From NCBI GenBank assembly GCA_965220285.1, contig OZ244818.1, positions 5,704,001-5,768,000 on the forward strand: DNA of 64,000 bases, read 5' to 3'. The stretch is from Bin5 sp009843665. GTDB taxonomy: Bacteria; Chloroflexota; Anaerolineae; Caldilineales; Caldilineaceae. The number at the start of each line of letters is the position of its first letter. Position 1 is the stretch's first letter. The translations under genes and the position numbers were made by a program. Shown here one piece after another: positions 24,692 to 33,793 of this stretch. The notes beneath the pieces are model-generated. The model had not been told where the DNA came from. It saw only the letters and a list, made by a program, of their open reading frames with translations, and did no database searches.

Positions 24692-26473
24692 ATGGCTACC
24701 CTTTCCGAGAATCTGGCGAGACTCTCCAGCTCGAGCCAGAATCGCCACTTCTTATTGCGTGGTCTTAAACGCCTTCGACCTTACTGGCGTTTGACGGTCG
24801 CCGCGTACGTTGCCCTACTCGGCACAACTGCGATTCTTCTCGTGACGCCTCAGTTCATTCGCTGGATTGTCGACCGAGGAATCCGCCAGAACGACCTTCA
24901 GCTGCTGACCTGGTCGGTCGTGGCGCTGTTGGGGCTCACAGCCTTGCGCGGTCTGCTCACATTCTTTTCCAGCCTGTTTGCAGAAACGGCTTCACAGGGC
25001 GTGTCCTACGACCTTCGCCGCGAACTGCACGCAAAGCTCACTGAACTCTCATTTGCCTACCACGACCGGACCGAATCGGGTCAACTCTTGTCGCGGTCGA
25101 TGCAGGACGTGGAAAGGCTGCGCATGCTCACCGGCCGGTCGGTCCTGGGGCTGGCGAATGGGGTTGTTCTGCTCATCGGCTCGGCAGTGGCGCTTATCCT
25201 CATGAACCCCATTTTGGCCGTACTGGCCATGCTGACGATGCCGATACTGGCGCACCGCGCCATGAGTTTTGGCGCCTTATACCGGCCCTTGTCAATGGAG
25301 ATACAGCAGCAGCTGGCCGTGCTCACGACCCGGCTGGAGCAGAATTTACGCGGCGCGCGGATTGTCAAAGCGTTCGCCCAGGAAGATGCCGAGATCGACC
25401 GATTCGAGACCGAGAATCAGAAGTGGTTCGGACTGGCCGCGGCAACTGCCCGGCTGACAGCATTGAACATCCCCATGTTGGACCTGATTGCCAATCTCGC
25501 AACCGTGATAATCATTTGGCTGGGGGGTTATCTGGTAATCCAAGGGTCATTGACGCTGGGCGAGCTTGTGGCATTCATCACCTACCTCGCGCAGTTGACG
25601 TCTCCGATCAGGAGGCTCGGTTTTCTTATTCCTTCCATTGCTATGGCGGGAGCCTCGGCAGAGCGCGTGTTTGAGATTCTAGACGAAGAGACGCAGGTAG
25701 AGGAGGCGGTTGACGCCACTCCTCTGGGAACGATTCGCGGCAATTTGCAGTTTGAAAATGTCTCGTTCAGCTACGCCAGGCCCCACAATGTGCTGCGCGA
25801 AGTATCTTTTGAAATTGAACCCGGCCAGATCCTTGCTCTGCTCGGCCCGACGGGATCGGGAAAGTCTTCGATCATAAACATGATTCCGCGCTTCTATGAC
25901 CCGACAGAAGGGCGTATTCTGCTAGACGGCCAAGATATTCGGGGCGCAACGCTGAATTCACTGCGAAACCAGATTGGAATCGTTCTTCAGGAGTCCACTC
26001 TATTTGCTACCACCATCCGCGAAAACATTGCTTTTGGGCGGCCCGACGCCAGTGACGAGGAGGTGTTCGAAGCGGCTGAAGCGGCACAGGCCCATGAGTT
26101 CATCGAGAGTTTTCCGGACGGCTATGATACCAGAGTGGGGGAGCGAGGGGCTACCTTGTCCGGTGGACAGAGACAACGCGTAGCCATTGCCCGGACACTA
26201 CTTACCGATCCGCGCATTCTCATCCTCGATGACGCTACTTCCAGCGTGGACACCCAGACCGAGCACCTGATCCAGAAGGCGCTGTCAAATCTGATGAAGG
26301 GGCGTACATCGGTCATCATTGCCCAGCGTCTCAGCACAGTACGGCAGGCCGACCAGATCCTTATGTTGGAGAAGGGTCGAATTGCGGCGGCAGGCAAACA
26401 TGTGGAGCTGTTCGAAAGGTCGGACCTGTATCGCAAGATCTACGAGGAGCAGTTGGAGAAAGCCGAGTTGTAA
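24692..26473 (+). CDS. ABC exporter half-transporter with degenerate ATPase site
   Basis: Type IV (MDR-like) exporter subunit: six membrane helices in residues 30-320 and an ATPase domain in 340-590. Walker A is GPTGSGKSS near residue 385, and the signature LSGGQRQR is canonical. The Walker B end reads ILDDATSSVD near 511, with Asp replacing the catalytic Glu. The switch region IIAQRLSTV near 541 has Gln in place of His. Both changes mark the non-hydrolysing site of heterodimeric exporters such as TM287/288 and TmrAB. The partner gene follows 45 bases downstream. ATG 24692 follows GAAGA. The cargo (lipid, drug or peptide) is unknown. Confidence 0.94.
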   Translation: MATLSENLARLSSSSQNRHFLLRGLKRLRPYWRLTVAAYVALLGTTAILLVTPQFIRWIVDRGIRQNDLQLLTWSVVALLGLTALRGLLTFFSSLFAETASQGVSYDLRRELHAKLTELSFAYHDRTESGQLLSRSMQDVERLRMLTGRSVLGLANGVVLLIGSAVALILMNPILAVLAMLTMPILAHRAMSFGALYRPLSMEIQQQLAVLTTRLEQNLRGARIVKAFAQEDAEIDRFETENQKWFGLAAATARLTALNIPMLDLIANLATVIIIWLGGYLVIQGSLTLGELVAFITYLAQLTSPIRRLGFLIPSIAMAGASAERVFEILDEETQVEEAVDATPLGTIRGNLQFENVSFSYARPHNVLREVSFEIEPGQILALLGPTGSGKSSIINMIPRFYDPTEGRILLDGQDIRGATLNSLRNQIGIVLQESTLFATTIRENIAFGRPDASDEEVFEAAEAAQAHEFIESFPDGYDTRVGERGATLSGGQRQRVAIARTLLTDPRILILDDATSSVDTQTEHLIQKALSNLMKGRTSVIIAQRLSTVRQADQILMLEKGRIAAAGKHVELFERSDLYRKIYEEQLEKAEL

Positions 26474-26518
26474 GGCTTAGCAGAACTGCCACTCTACAGT
26501 AAGCGGTAAACAGCGAAG

Positions 26519-28336
26519 ATGTCTATTTCAATAGGATCATCCGGACGCAGCGGGGGACCCCAGAGCCTTTTGCGGAATATGGCAAACGAGGCCGATGGCA
26601 AGGCCTTCGATGGTCAGGTGGTGGGCAGATTGCTGACCTATCTGCGGCCGCACCGGGCGAAGATGCTGGCCGCCTTTGCGCTGATGCTTGTTATCACAGG
26701 TACAACTCTGGGCATTCCCCTTCTGCTCAAGGTGGCGATCGATCGTTACATTGCCTCCAAAGATCTGGGCGGACTGGCGCAGATATCGATCGTTATGGCT
26801 GTCCTGTTTCTGGCGTTGTTTGGCGCAGCGTCAGGCCAGCGTTTTCTGTTGTCGTGGGTAGGGCAGAGGGTGCTTTCCACTCTGCGCGGGCAACTGATGC
26901 GACACTTGCAGGCCCTTTCGCTTGGATATCATAGCCGCCATATCGTAGGGGTGACGATCTCGCGGGTCATTGGCGACGTGGCTGTGATCAACGAGCTGCT
27001 GTCGCAGGGGTTGATCACTCTCATCGGCGATATTCTGGTCCTGGTCGGCATCATCGTGGTGATGCTGGTCCTGAGTCCTTCGCTCGCCCTTATGACGTTC
27101 AGTACCATCCCGCTGATGTTGGTGGCCACGTACTTCTTTTCTCGGAAGGCTAAGGTCGCGTTCCGGCAGACGAGACAGAGCGTGGCTGGCGTTGTGGGTA
27201 CGCTTGCCGAACACCTGGCCGGGATGCGAGTCATACAGGCTTTCGCGCAGGAAGAGGCGATGCGCGATCGCTTTGATGACGCCAACCAGGCAAACCGCAT
27301 CGCCTATGTCGATGCGATGTCGCTTTCCTTCATTTTTCTGCCAACAGTAGAGTTTCTTGCAGTGCTGGCCACTGCCATCGTGCTGTGGTTCGGAGGCCGG
27401 GCTGTGGCGCAGGGGGGCGTGGAAATCGGTGTGCTGGTGGCCTTTCTGGCCTACGTGACCCGTTTCTTCCAGCCGATCCAGGAGTTGAGTCAGTTGTACA
27501 CGACGATGCAGTCGGCGATGGCCGGTGGCGAACGTGTGTTGGAGCTTCTGGATGCCCGCCCAGAGGTTGCCGATCCTCCGGACGGCAAGGAGATGCCAAC
27601 GATACAGGGGCGCATTGAACTGCGTCGGGTTCACTTTTCTTACGGCAGCGACGTGCCGGTGTTGCACGCTGTAAACCTGATGATCGAGGCCGGGCAGACG
27701 GTCGCCCTGGTTGGACCGACCGGCGCGGGAAAATCGACTATCGCAAATCTGGTGGCCCGGTTCTATGATGTCAGCAAGGGAAAGGTGTTGATCGACGATA
27801 TTGACGTGCGAACAGTGACGCAGCAGTCGCTGCGCCGGCAGACCGGCATTGTATCGCAGGAGCCGTTTCTGTTCGCAGGAACCGTGCTCGACAACATTCG
27901 CTTCGGTCTGCCGGACATCGAAGCCAAGGCCGTAGAAGAGGCGGCCATGCAGGCCAATGCGCACGAGTTTATCGCGGACCTGCCAAACGGCTACGAGACG
28001 GCAATCCTTGAGGGCGGGGCCAACCTGTCAATGGGCCAGCGGCAGTTGATCTGTATTGCCAGGGCCGTCCTGGCCGATCCTCGAATCCTCATTCTGGATG
28101 AGGCCACCGCTAGCGTGGATACTGCCACCGAGGCGCTGATACAGGAGGCGCTAGACCGGCTGCTAAGCAGTCGTACCGCGATCGTCATCGCCCACCGGCT
28201 GAGCACGATTCGGAAAGCCGACCTGATCTGCGCGATGAACGAAGGTGAAATTGTCGGCAGAGGAACACACGGCGAGTTGCTGGAAGAGGGAGGTCTATAC
28301 GCTACCTTGTACCGGCGGCAGTTCATGGAACAGTGA
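26519..28336 (+). CDS. ABC exporter half-transporter, catalytic partner
   Basis: Second subunit (605 residues) of the heterodimeric exporter. Six membrane helices lie between residues 45 and 330 and the ATPase domain follows. Walker A is GPTGAGKST near residue 399. Walker B ILDEATASVD near 525 keeps the catalytic Glu, and IAHRLSTIRKAD near 556 keeps the His. The signature reads LSMGQRQ near 502, deviating from LSGGQ. That is the complement expected if it pairs with the partner's defective Walker site while its own Walker site pairs with the partner's canonical signature. The N-terminal 25 residues are polar and Ser/Gly-rich. It is cotranscribed with the upstream subunit. Confidence 0.95.
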   Translation: MSISIGSSGRSGGPQSLLRNMANEADGKAFDGQVVGRLLTYLRPHRAKMLAAFALMLVITGTTLGIPLLLKVAIDRYIASKDLGGLAQISIVMAVLFLALFGAASGQRFLLSWVGQRVLSTLRGQLMRHLQALSLGYHSRHIVGVTISRVIGDVAVINELLSQGLITLIGDILVLVGIIVVMLVLSPSLALMTFSTIPLMLVATYFFSRKAKVAFRQTRQSVAGVVGTLAEHLAGMRVIQAFAQEEAMRDRFDDANQANRIAYVDAMSLSFIFLPTVEFLAVLATAIVLWFGGRAVAQGGVEIGVLVAFLAYVTRFFQPIQELSQLYTTMQSAMAGGERVLELLDARPEVADPPDGKEMPTIQGRIELRRVHFSYGSDVPVLHAVNLMIEAGQTVALVGPTGAGKSTIANLVARFYDVSKGKVLIDDIDVRTVTQQSLRRQTGIVSQEPFLFAGTVLDNIRFGLPDIEAKAVEEAAMQANAHEFIADLPNGYETAILEGGANLSMGQRQLICIARAVLADPRILILDEATASVDTATEALIQEALDRLLSSRTAIVIAHRLSTIRKADLICAMNEGEIVGRGTHGELLEEGGLYATLYRRQFMEQ

Positions 28337-28445
28337 TGACGTGAGCAAGAGCAGGAAACTCTTTTCCCGTCCTACAGGTCGAACCTCCATCTGAGACCAC
28401 TCCCCAACTCCCAGATTCTCCATTTTGACTGAGAGCGCACGCCCA

Positions 28446-29801
28446 ATGTCTTCTCAACCGAATGTTCTCTTCCTCATCGCCGACGACCACCGCGCTTCGG
28501 CAATCGGGGCTTACGGGGATGCCACTGTAAGGACGCCGACGCTTGACCAGCTTTGCACCGAGGGGGCATCCTTCCGCAGGAATTGCCACATGGGGGGTTT
28601 GAGCGGGGCAGTTTGTGTCCCGACTCGGGCCTGCATTCACACCGGTGCGCATGTGTTTCGCGCCTCAGTCGGCAACGATCTGAATGACCGCGATTCTCTG
28701 AGTGCGCTGGATCCTGGACATACGTATCTGGCCGAATTTTTTCGCCAGAACGGGTACACCACCTTCGCCACGGGAAAATGGCACAATGATGCCGCCAGTT
28801 TTGCCCGCTCCTACTGCGAGGCAGAGAATGTGTTTTTCGGCGGCATGGACAGCCATTTCTCGGTCCCCGTTCAGGACTACGACGCAAGCGGGCGGTATGA
28901 CAAGAGTCGTCAGCGAATCGGCAGCGAGTTCTCAACCGATCTTTTCGGAGATGCGGCGATTCGCTTCCTGGAGCGTCAGGACGGGAACCGCCCCTTCTTT
29001 CTGTACTGTGCATTCACCGCACCCCACGATCCGCGGACGCCGCCGCAGGATTGGGCCGGGGTATACAGGCCCGAAGCGATGCCCCTGCCCGTCAACTTCG
29101 CCGGGGTACATCCGTTTGACAATGGGGAGATGTGGGTACGCGATGAGAAGCTGGCCGAATTCCCACGTACTGCGGAGGACACGCGGCGGCATATTGCCGA
29201 GTATTACGGCATGATCTCCGATATGGACGAGAAGATCGGTGAGATGATGGAGACACTGGCCCGCAAGGGGTTGGCGGAAGATACGATCGTCGTTTACACC
29301 GCCGATCACGGGTTGTCCGTCGGCCAGCACGGTCTTTTGGGAAAGCAGAATCTATACGATCACAGTGTGCGCGTACCACTGATTCTGCGCGGGCCCGGCG
29401 TGCCTGGCGGCAAGCAGATAGACGCGCTCAGCCACACATATGATGTTTATCCGACTCTTTGTGAGCTTGCGGGGCTGGAGATTCCTGCGAGTGCGGATGC
29501 GAAATCGCTCGCGCCGCTGTTGGCGGGGACTGCTGAAGAGACTCGACCTTACCTGCATTCAGTCTACAAGCATGTGCAGCGTATGACTCAGGACCGGGAG
29601 TGGAAGCTGATCACTTACCGACGTGATGGAGACCAAGGCAGCAATCGAACTCAACTCTTTCACCTGGCTTCCGACCCCTGGGAGCTGAATGATCTTGCGG
29701 AAGACGCGTCTGTCGCGACAGAAAGGGAGAGGCTAGAGGAGGAGTTGGCCCGTTGGCAAGAGGAGTCGGGGGATCCCGTGCTCACGGTAGAGAGTCGTTA
29801 G
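28446..29801 (+). CDS. Sulfatase
   Basis: Complete 451-residue sulfatase of the alkaline-phosphatase superfamily. ATG 28446 is chosen over the in-frame TTG at 28425. PNVLFLIADDHRASAIG is the metal-binding N-terminus (two Asp). CVPTRACIHTG is the active-site signature, with Thr replacing the usual Ser; the Cys is converted to formylglycine in active enzymes. FATGKWHN and VYTADHGLSVGQHGLLGKQ complete the metal site. The GQHGLLGKQN style is that of choline-sulfatase or heparan-type sulfatases; the substrate is unknown. No signal peptide is visible. It starts 109 bases after the exporter operon. Confidence 0.93.
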   Translation: MSSQPNVLFLIADDHRASAIGAYGDATVRTPTLDQLCTEGASFRRNCHMGGLSGAVCVPTRACIHTGAHVFRASVGNDLNDRDSLSALDPGHTYLAEFFRQNGYTTFATGKWHNDAASFARSYCEAENVFFGGMDSHFSVPVQDYDASGRYDKSRQRIGSEFSTDLFGDAAIRFLERQDGNRPFFLYCAFTAPHDPRTPPQDWAGVYRPEAMPLPVNFAGVHPFDNGEMWVRDEKLAEFPRTAEDTRRHIAEYYGMISDMDEKIGEMMETLARKGLAEDTIVVYTADHGLSVGQHGLLGKQNLYDHSVRVPLILRGPGVPGGKQIDALSHTYDVYPTLCELAGLEIPASADAKSLAPLLAGTAEETRPYLHSVYKHVQRMTQDREWKLITYRRDGDQGSNRTQLFHLASDPWELNDLAEDASVATERERLEEELARWQEESGDPVLTVESR

Positions 29802-30306
29802 GGATCCTGTTGCTTCCTTGCGGCATGCGCCCAGTTGACATGACAAGTAGGTAACCACTTTCAAGTACTCTATCGTGCACTGCAGGTCGGATCCTGTAAC
29901 AGAAGCAGACCGGAACGACTTCACCGTCCTGATGTGAGCGGGTACGGGCCACCAACCTGGAGAAACGGTCCAAGTCCCGCATTGTCAGGTTGAACTTCGC
30001 CTCTCCTACGATCCAAAGAGTTGTTTCTGGTCGGGACGGGTCACACGCTTTGCCAAAGGCGTCGATCTCCTCATCTTCGCCATCCCTGGTCTGCCAAACT
30101 CGTCTCAACTCCTCGACCTTCCAGCCCAACTCACGATGCAACGCGCCCTCGATCACGATTGCAGCAACGTCTTCCAGGTCGCCGCCTAACTGTTTCTTCA
30201 AACGGCCCACTTCCCGGGCCAGACTCTGGATAGCGGTTTCGGTTCGTCGTGTTACGTCTCCCAATTCTTCAACTCCTTGCTCCATCTGCTTTTGCGCCTC
30301 TGCCAT
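29782..30306 (-). CDS. Coiled-coil plus PD-(D/E)XK-like nuclease-fold protein, possibly N-truncated
   Basis: 174 residues. The N-terminal 45 form a heptad-patterned coiled coil (EAQKQMEQGVEELGDVTRR). The remainder resembles the DUF3782-type nuclease-fold domain, with IDAFG near residue 80 and WIVGEAKFNLT near 98 as the likely acidic catalytic core (E-A-K). In the same frame the coding-like sequence continues upstream of the ATG (TQQRTEQDVEA) to an in-frame TAA at about 30346-30348. Beyond that comes RPEDFTEFKEIVLD. Related proteins often have such a segment leading into the coiled coil, so the gene may have lost its N-terminus to a nonsense mutation. The convergent neighbour is the sulfatase, which it overlaps by 20 bases. 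No function is assigned. Confidence 0.7.
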   Translation of the reverse strand: MAEAQKQMEQGVEELGDVTRRTETAIQSLAREVGRLKKQLGGDLEDVAAIVIEGALHRELGWKVEELRRVWQTRDGEDEEIDAFGKACDPSRPETTLWIVGEAKFNLTMRDLDRFSRLVARTRSHQDGEVVPVCFCYRIRPAVHDRVLESGYLLVMSTGRMPQGSNRIPNDSLP

Positions 30307-30802
30307 GGCCTCGACGTCTTGCTCAGTTCGCTGTTGCGTTACTGCTTAATCTAGGACGATCTCCTTGAATTCAGTAAAGTCCTCGGGTCGTACAGGGTCG
30401 TTGTAAGAACCGTGGAATACATCTGCCAGCACTTGCGACTGGTTATCGTCCTACACAGTAGAGGGTCGTTCTAACACACGAAAACGGACTGCCCTTTGAT
30501 ACAGTCTCCATTTCCTTTCCCTGGCGGTGCTTCACCGTAGAGGGTTTTAGCACATACGCTCGATTATTGCCGGATCTCATTTGCTGCCACGCTTGGCCAA
30601 GGCTTTAACTTTGTGAGGGAGGCTTGCGGACAACCGGGTCAGGCGTACTGCAGGTGTTTTGGCACCTTTGCGATGAATGAGAGACCTTGCCGCGGGTAGG
30701 TTACGTGTGACGCATGCGAAACCATGAATGCCAATAGGTCCGCCGGGTTGGCAGAGAGTGCGGGCAGTTGCAGGCGTCTGCGTTCATTGCACAAATCAGA
30801 AG
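30307..30802. other. Intergenic region upstream of the ilv leader
   Basis: About 500 bases with no supported complete gene. 30346-30460 may hold the remnant 5' part of the minus-strand nuclease-like gene. The rest shows no recognised element. Confidence 0.5.
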
Positions 30803-30830
30803 TTGCATAACTCCCCGATGTGCATATAAT
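30803..30830 (+). promoter_or_regulatory. Promoter of the ilv-leu operon
   Basis: TTGCAT (30803-30808), a 16-base spacer, then a perfect TATAAT (30825-30830). Transcription would begin near 30837, giving a leader of about 365 nt before ilvB that holds a leader peptide and a terminator. Confidence 0.7.
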
Positions 30831-30882
30831 AGGGGCGAAGATATTTGCTAACAACTGCATTTGCAGTACTAAGCCGCTGAAA

Positions 30883-30975
30883 ATGAGTAGTATTTCTGTG
30901 TTGAACCTGCTAATTAGCCTTAGAGTCCTTCTTCTCGGCCTTGTAGCCCTTCTTGTAAGCGGCTCTCGGCCTTGA
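30883..30975 (+). CDS. Branched-chain leader peptide of the ilv-leu operon
   Basis: A 30-codon frame in which 16 residues are Leu, Ile or Val; the middle reads LLISLRVLLLGLVALLV. It lies about 45 nt after a clear promoter and 57 nt before a strong intrinsic terminator that precedes ilvB. This is the classical arrangement for attenuation by charged Leu/Val/Ile tRNAs, as in ilvB and ilvG leaders of other bacteria. The ribosome-binding site is weak. A hydrophobic small protein is the alternative, but the context makes a leader more likely. Confidence 0.82.
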   Translation: MSSISVLNLLISLRVLLLGLVALLVSGSRP

Positions 30976-30991
30976 ATGGTTGGCGAAGGCA

Positions 30992-31013
30992 GGAGTCCAG
31001 AACATCGGACTCC
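30992..31013 (+). promoter_or_regulatory. Leader hairpin between ilv leader peptide and terminator
   Basis: GGAGTCC (30992-30998) pairs perfectly with GGACTCC (31007-31013) around an 8-nt loop. GCCTT near the leader stop codon can also pair with AAGGC at 30986-30990. These are candidates for the pause or anti-terminator structures of the attenuator. Confidence 0.55.
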
Positions 31014-31031
31014 ATGCTCAGGTCAGTGCAG

Positions 31032-31058
31032 ACCCTTCCTCAACCGGGAAGGGTTTTT
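31032..31058 (+). terminator. Attenuator terminator before ilvB
   Basis: ACCCTTCC (31032-31039) pairs perfectly with GGAAGGGT (31047-31054), followed by a T run (31054-31058). It lies inside the leader, 143 bases before the ilvB start, so it is a conditional rather than an end-of-operon terminator. Confidence 0.85.
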
Positions 31059-31201
31059 CTTTAGTAGGAGACTGTGTGTCCGGGAACAACCGCGGCCTGA
31101 GGAACATCTTAGAGGTGCGAATGCAGGAATGCGGGCGACCGGCCGAGTGGGTCTGACAGAAAATTTCAACATTATGGGAGCCAGGAAGCAGGAGGCGACG
31201 G

Positions 31202-32992
31202 ATGGCACTTGCGAAGAGAGAACCGAAAAACAGCGGATACGACCTGGGCCCCCAGGAGATGACCGGTTCAGAGATGATCTGGGAGTCGCTATTGCGGGAG
31301 GGCGTCCAGATTGTTTTCGGCCATCCGGGCGGAGCGATTTTGCCGGCTTACGACGCCCTAGCTGAGTATGAGGCGGACGGCCGCATCCATCATGTACTCG
31401 TGCGACACGAGCAGTGCGCGGCGCACATGGCGGACGGGTTCGCGCGCGCTACGGGGGACGTTGGGGTATGTATTGTGACGAGCGGTCCGGGGGCGACGAA
31501 CCTTGTCACCGGGCTGGCGACGGCCCAGATGGACAGCGTGCCTGTTGTGGCGATCACGGGCCAGGTCCCGACAAGCTTGTTGGGTACGGACGCGTTTCAG
31601 GAGTCGGACGTGGTAGGCGTCACGCAGCCGGTGTGCAAGCACAATTATCTGGTGACCGATATCGCAGAGCTGCCGCTGGTCATGAAAGAGGCTTTCTATA
31701 TCGCTCGCGAAGGCCGGCCCGGAGTTGTTCTCGTTGATATCTGCAAAGACGTCCAGATTGAGACCGGAACTTTTCGCTATGACTTTGAGATCAATCTTCC
31801 CGGTTTCGACCCGTGGCCGGAATACAGTCCAGAGGCAGTGCAGGCGGCGGCCGACCTGCTAAACGAGTCCGAGCGCCCGCTTATTCTTGCCGGTCACGGA
31901 ATCCATCTTTCGAATACCAGCGAAGAGTTACTGCACCTGGTCGAGAAGGCCGGAATACCGGTGGTTACCACGCTGCTCGGTACGGGCAACATTCCCGAAA
32001 CGCACCCGCTAAGCCTGGGGATGGGTGGGATGCATGGCGAGGCGTTCGCGAATCGGGCGGTGCAGGCCTGTGATGTACTGGTTGCCATGGGCATGCGCTT
32101 CGACGACAGGATTACGGGGCGGCTCGACCGATTCGCGGCAGATGCCAAGATCATCCATTTTGAACTGGATAGGGCTGAGGTCGGCAAGAACATCGTTCCC
32201 GACGTGGCAGTCGTAGGGGACTTGGCCGAAACGCTTCCGGCCTTTCTCCCTCAAGTCAAAGAACGTCGCCACCAGGAGTGGGTAGATACTCTGAGTGAAT
32301 GGCGTTCGGAGACAGATGAGGCCGATATCATTCAATTTGAGGTCGAGGAGCTGATTCCGCCTTTTGTCATTCGACAACTCTGGCATGCCACCGAAAAGAC
32401 CGAAAAGCGCGTGATTGTAGTCACCGACGTAGGTCAGCACCAGATGTGGGAGAGCCAGTACTATATCCATGAACATGCCGGGATGCTGCTTACCAGCGGC
32501 GGCCTAGGGACGATGGGATACGCTCTGCCGGCGGGACTTGGGGCGCAGATGTCCGACCCGGAGGCGCTGGTCTGGTGCGTGGCGGGAGACGGCGGTTTCC
32601 AGATGACTTTGCAGGAGCTGGCTACGATCCAGCAAGAGAAACTGCCGGTTAAGATCGCCATTATCAATAACGGATTCCTGGGCATGGTGCGCCAGTGGCA
32701 GCAGATCTTCTACGATAAGCGCTATGTGGGGACCCCGATTCTTTCGCCGGACTATGTAAAGCTTGCCGAAGCCTACGATATTCCAGCAGCAGTGGTCCGA
32801 CATCCGAGCGAGGTTGTCTCGGTACTGGAGGAGGCTCACGCCACCGACGGGCCATTCCTGGTCGATTTCCAAGTGAAAGAGGAAGTGAACGTCTATCCGA
32901 TGGTTGCGCCCGGCGCGGCCGTGGACGAACTGATTCGGCGACCGAAGCCTGGCTATGTTCAGGGATATAGCGGTGTCCAGCCGAGCTGGTAG
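31202..32992 (+). CDS. ilvB: Acetolactate synthase large subunit
   Basis: Catalytic subunit (596 residues) making acetolactate from two pyruvates, or acetohydroxybutyrate from pyruvate plus 2-oxobutyrate; ThDP, FAD and Mg2+ dependent. The ATG at 31202 follows AGGAGG. VLVRHEQCAAHMADGFARATG near residue 67 has the catalytic Glu. VTSGPGATNLVTGLATA and GTDAFQESDVVGVTQPV are family blocks. GDGGFQMTLQELATIQQ near 462 is the ThDP/Mg2+ motif. ilvN follows at 33084. The long leader upstream indicates attenuation by branched-chain amino acids, and ilvN should add valine feedback. Confidence 0.96.
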   Translation: MALAKREPKNSGYDLGPQEMTGSEMIWESLLREGVQIVFGHPGGAILPAYDALAEYEADGRIHHVLVRHEQCAAHMADGFARATGDVGVCIVTSGPGATNLVTGLATAQMDSVPVVAITGQVPTSLLGTDAFQESDVVGVTQPVCKHNYLVTDIAELPLVMKEAFYIAREGRPGVVLVDICKDVQIETGTFRYDFEINLPGFDPWPEYSPEAVQAAADLLNESERPLILAGHGIHLSNTSEELLHLVEKAGIPVVTTLLGTGNIPETHPLSLGMGGMHGEAFANRAVQACDVLVAMGMRFDDRITGRLDRFAADAKIIHFELDRAEVGKNIVPDVAVVGDLAETLPAFLPQVKERRHQEWVDTLSEWRSETDEADIIQFEVEELIPPFVIRQLWHATEKTEKRVIVVTDVGQHQMWESQYYIHEHAGMLLTSGGLGTMGYALPAGLGAQMSDPEALVWCVAGDGGFQMTLQELATIQQEKLPVKIAIINNGFLGMVRQWQQIFYDKRYVGTPILSPDYVKLAEAYDIPAAVVRHPSEVVSVLEEAHATDGPFLVDFQVKEEVNVYPMVAPGAAVDELIRRPKPGYVQGYSGVQPSW

Positions 32993-33083
32993 TGGCTTGA
33001 AATTGATGCAAAGCAGTCTGGCTGGTGCCCGGCTTGTTGAGGCTATCTGAATCTGAGAAGCAGAATCGCCACGGGGGAGATCA

Positions 33084-33644
33084 ATGCAATATACACTTGT
33101 CGCCTGGATGCGCGATAAGCCCGGCGTCCTGAACCGGGTATCCGGAATGCTGCGCAGGCGTAACTTCAACATCGACAGTCTTCAGGTCAGCCATAGCGAA
33201 ACGCCGGGTATCAGCCGCATGACATTCGTAGTGGACGGTGACGAACGTGTGGCAGACCAGGTCGTTAAACAGCTGCGCAAGGTCGTGGACGTTACTGCGG
33301 TGGAGGATATAACGAACCGGCTGGCCATTTTGCGCGAGCTGGCGCTAATCCGCGTTCGGACGACGCCGGCGACGCGCGGTGAGATAATGCAGTTCGCTGA
33401 AATCTACCGGGCCCAGATCGTTGACGTCAACGCCGAGAACCTGGTGGTGCAGGCGGTTGGCACAGAAGACAAGGTGGATTCGCTGATCGAACTGCTGCGC
33501 CCCTTCGGCATAGAGGAGATGGTGCGGACAGGCCGCGTCGCGCTGTGTCGCGGTGACGAAAGGCCCAAGCGGAGTAAGCCGGCGACGTCGATATTCAAAG
33601 CCGCGGCGAGCCTCAATGGCAGCGGGCACGGAGACCCAAAGTAG
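33084..33644 (+). CDS. ilvN: Acetolactate synthase regulatory subunit
   Basis: Small subunit, 186 residues, with an N-terminal ACT domain (WMRDKPGVLNRVSGMLRRRNFNIDSLQV) that binds the feedback amino acid. A C-terminal ferredoxin-like domain ends GIEEMVRTGRVALCRG. It activates ilvB and confers feedback inhibition. Its C-terminal 25 residues (RPKRSKPATSIFKAA) are a basic low-complexity tail. It starts 91 bases after ilvB. Confidence 0.95.
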   Translation: MQYTLVAWMRDKPGVLNRVSGMLRRRNFNIDSLQVSHSETPGISRMTFVVDGDERVADQVVKQLRKVVDVTAVEDITNRLAILRELALIRVRTTPATRGEIMQFAEIYRAQIVDVNAENLVVQAVGTEDKVDSLIELLRPFGIEEMVRTGRVALCRGDERPKRSKPATSIFKAAASLNGSGHGDPK

Positions 33645-33793
33645 AACGCAATTGCAGGGTGTAAGGGATGGGCCTGTGGCCTGCGTGGACTCGTTGCACA
33701 ATTCTTGGTCCAGTCCAGCGGCGGCAGGCGCGGCAGCAGTGAGCAGCAGGGTAGCACTCAAAATACCAGAAACTCAGATTTTCGGAGGGGAAT

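Noticed and set aside
26831..27964. 377-codon minus-strand open frame inside the second ABC gene
   Set aside because: It is antisense to canonical Walker and signature motifs; a GC-driven shadow.
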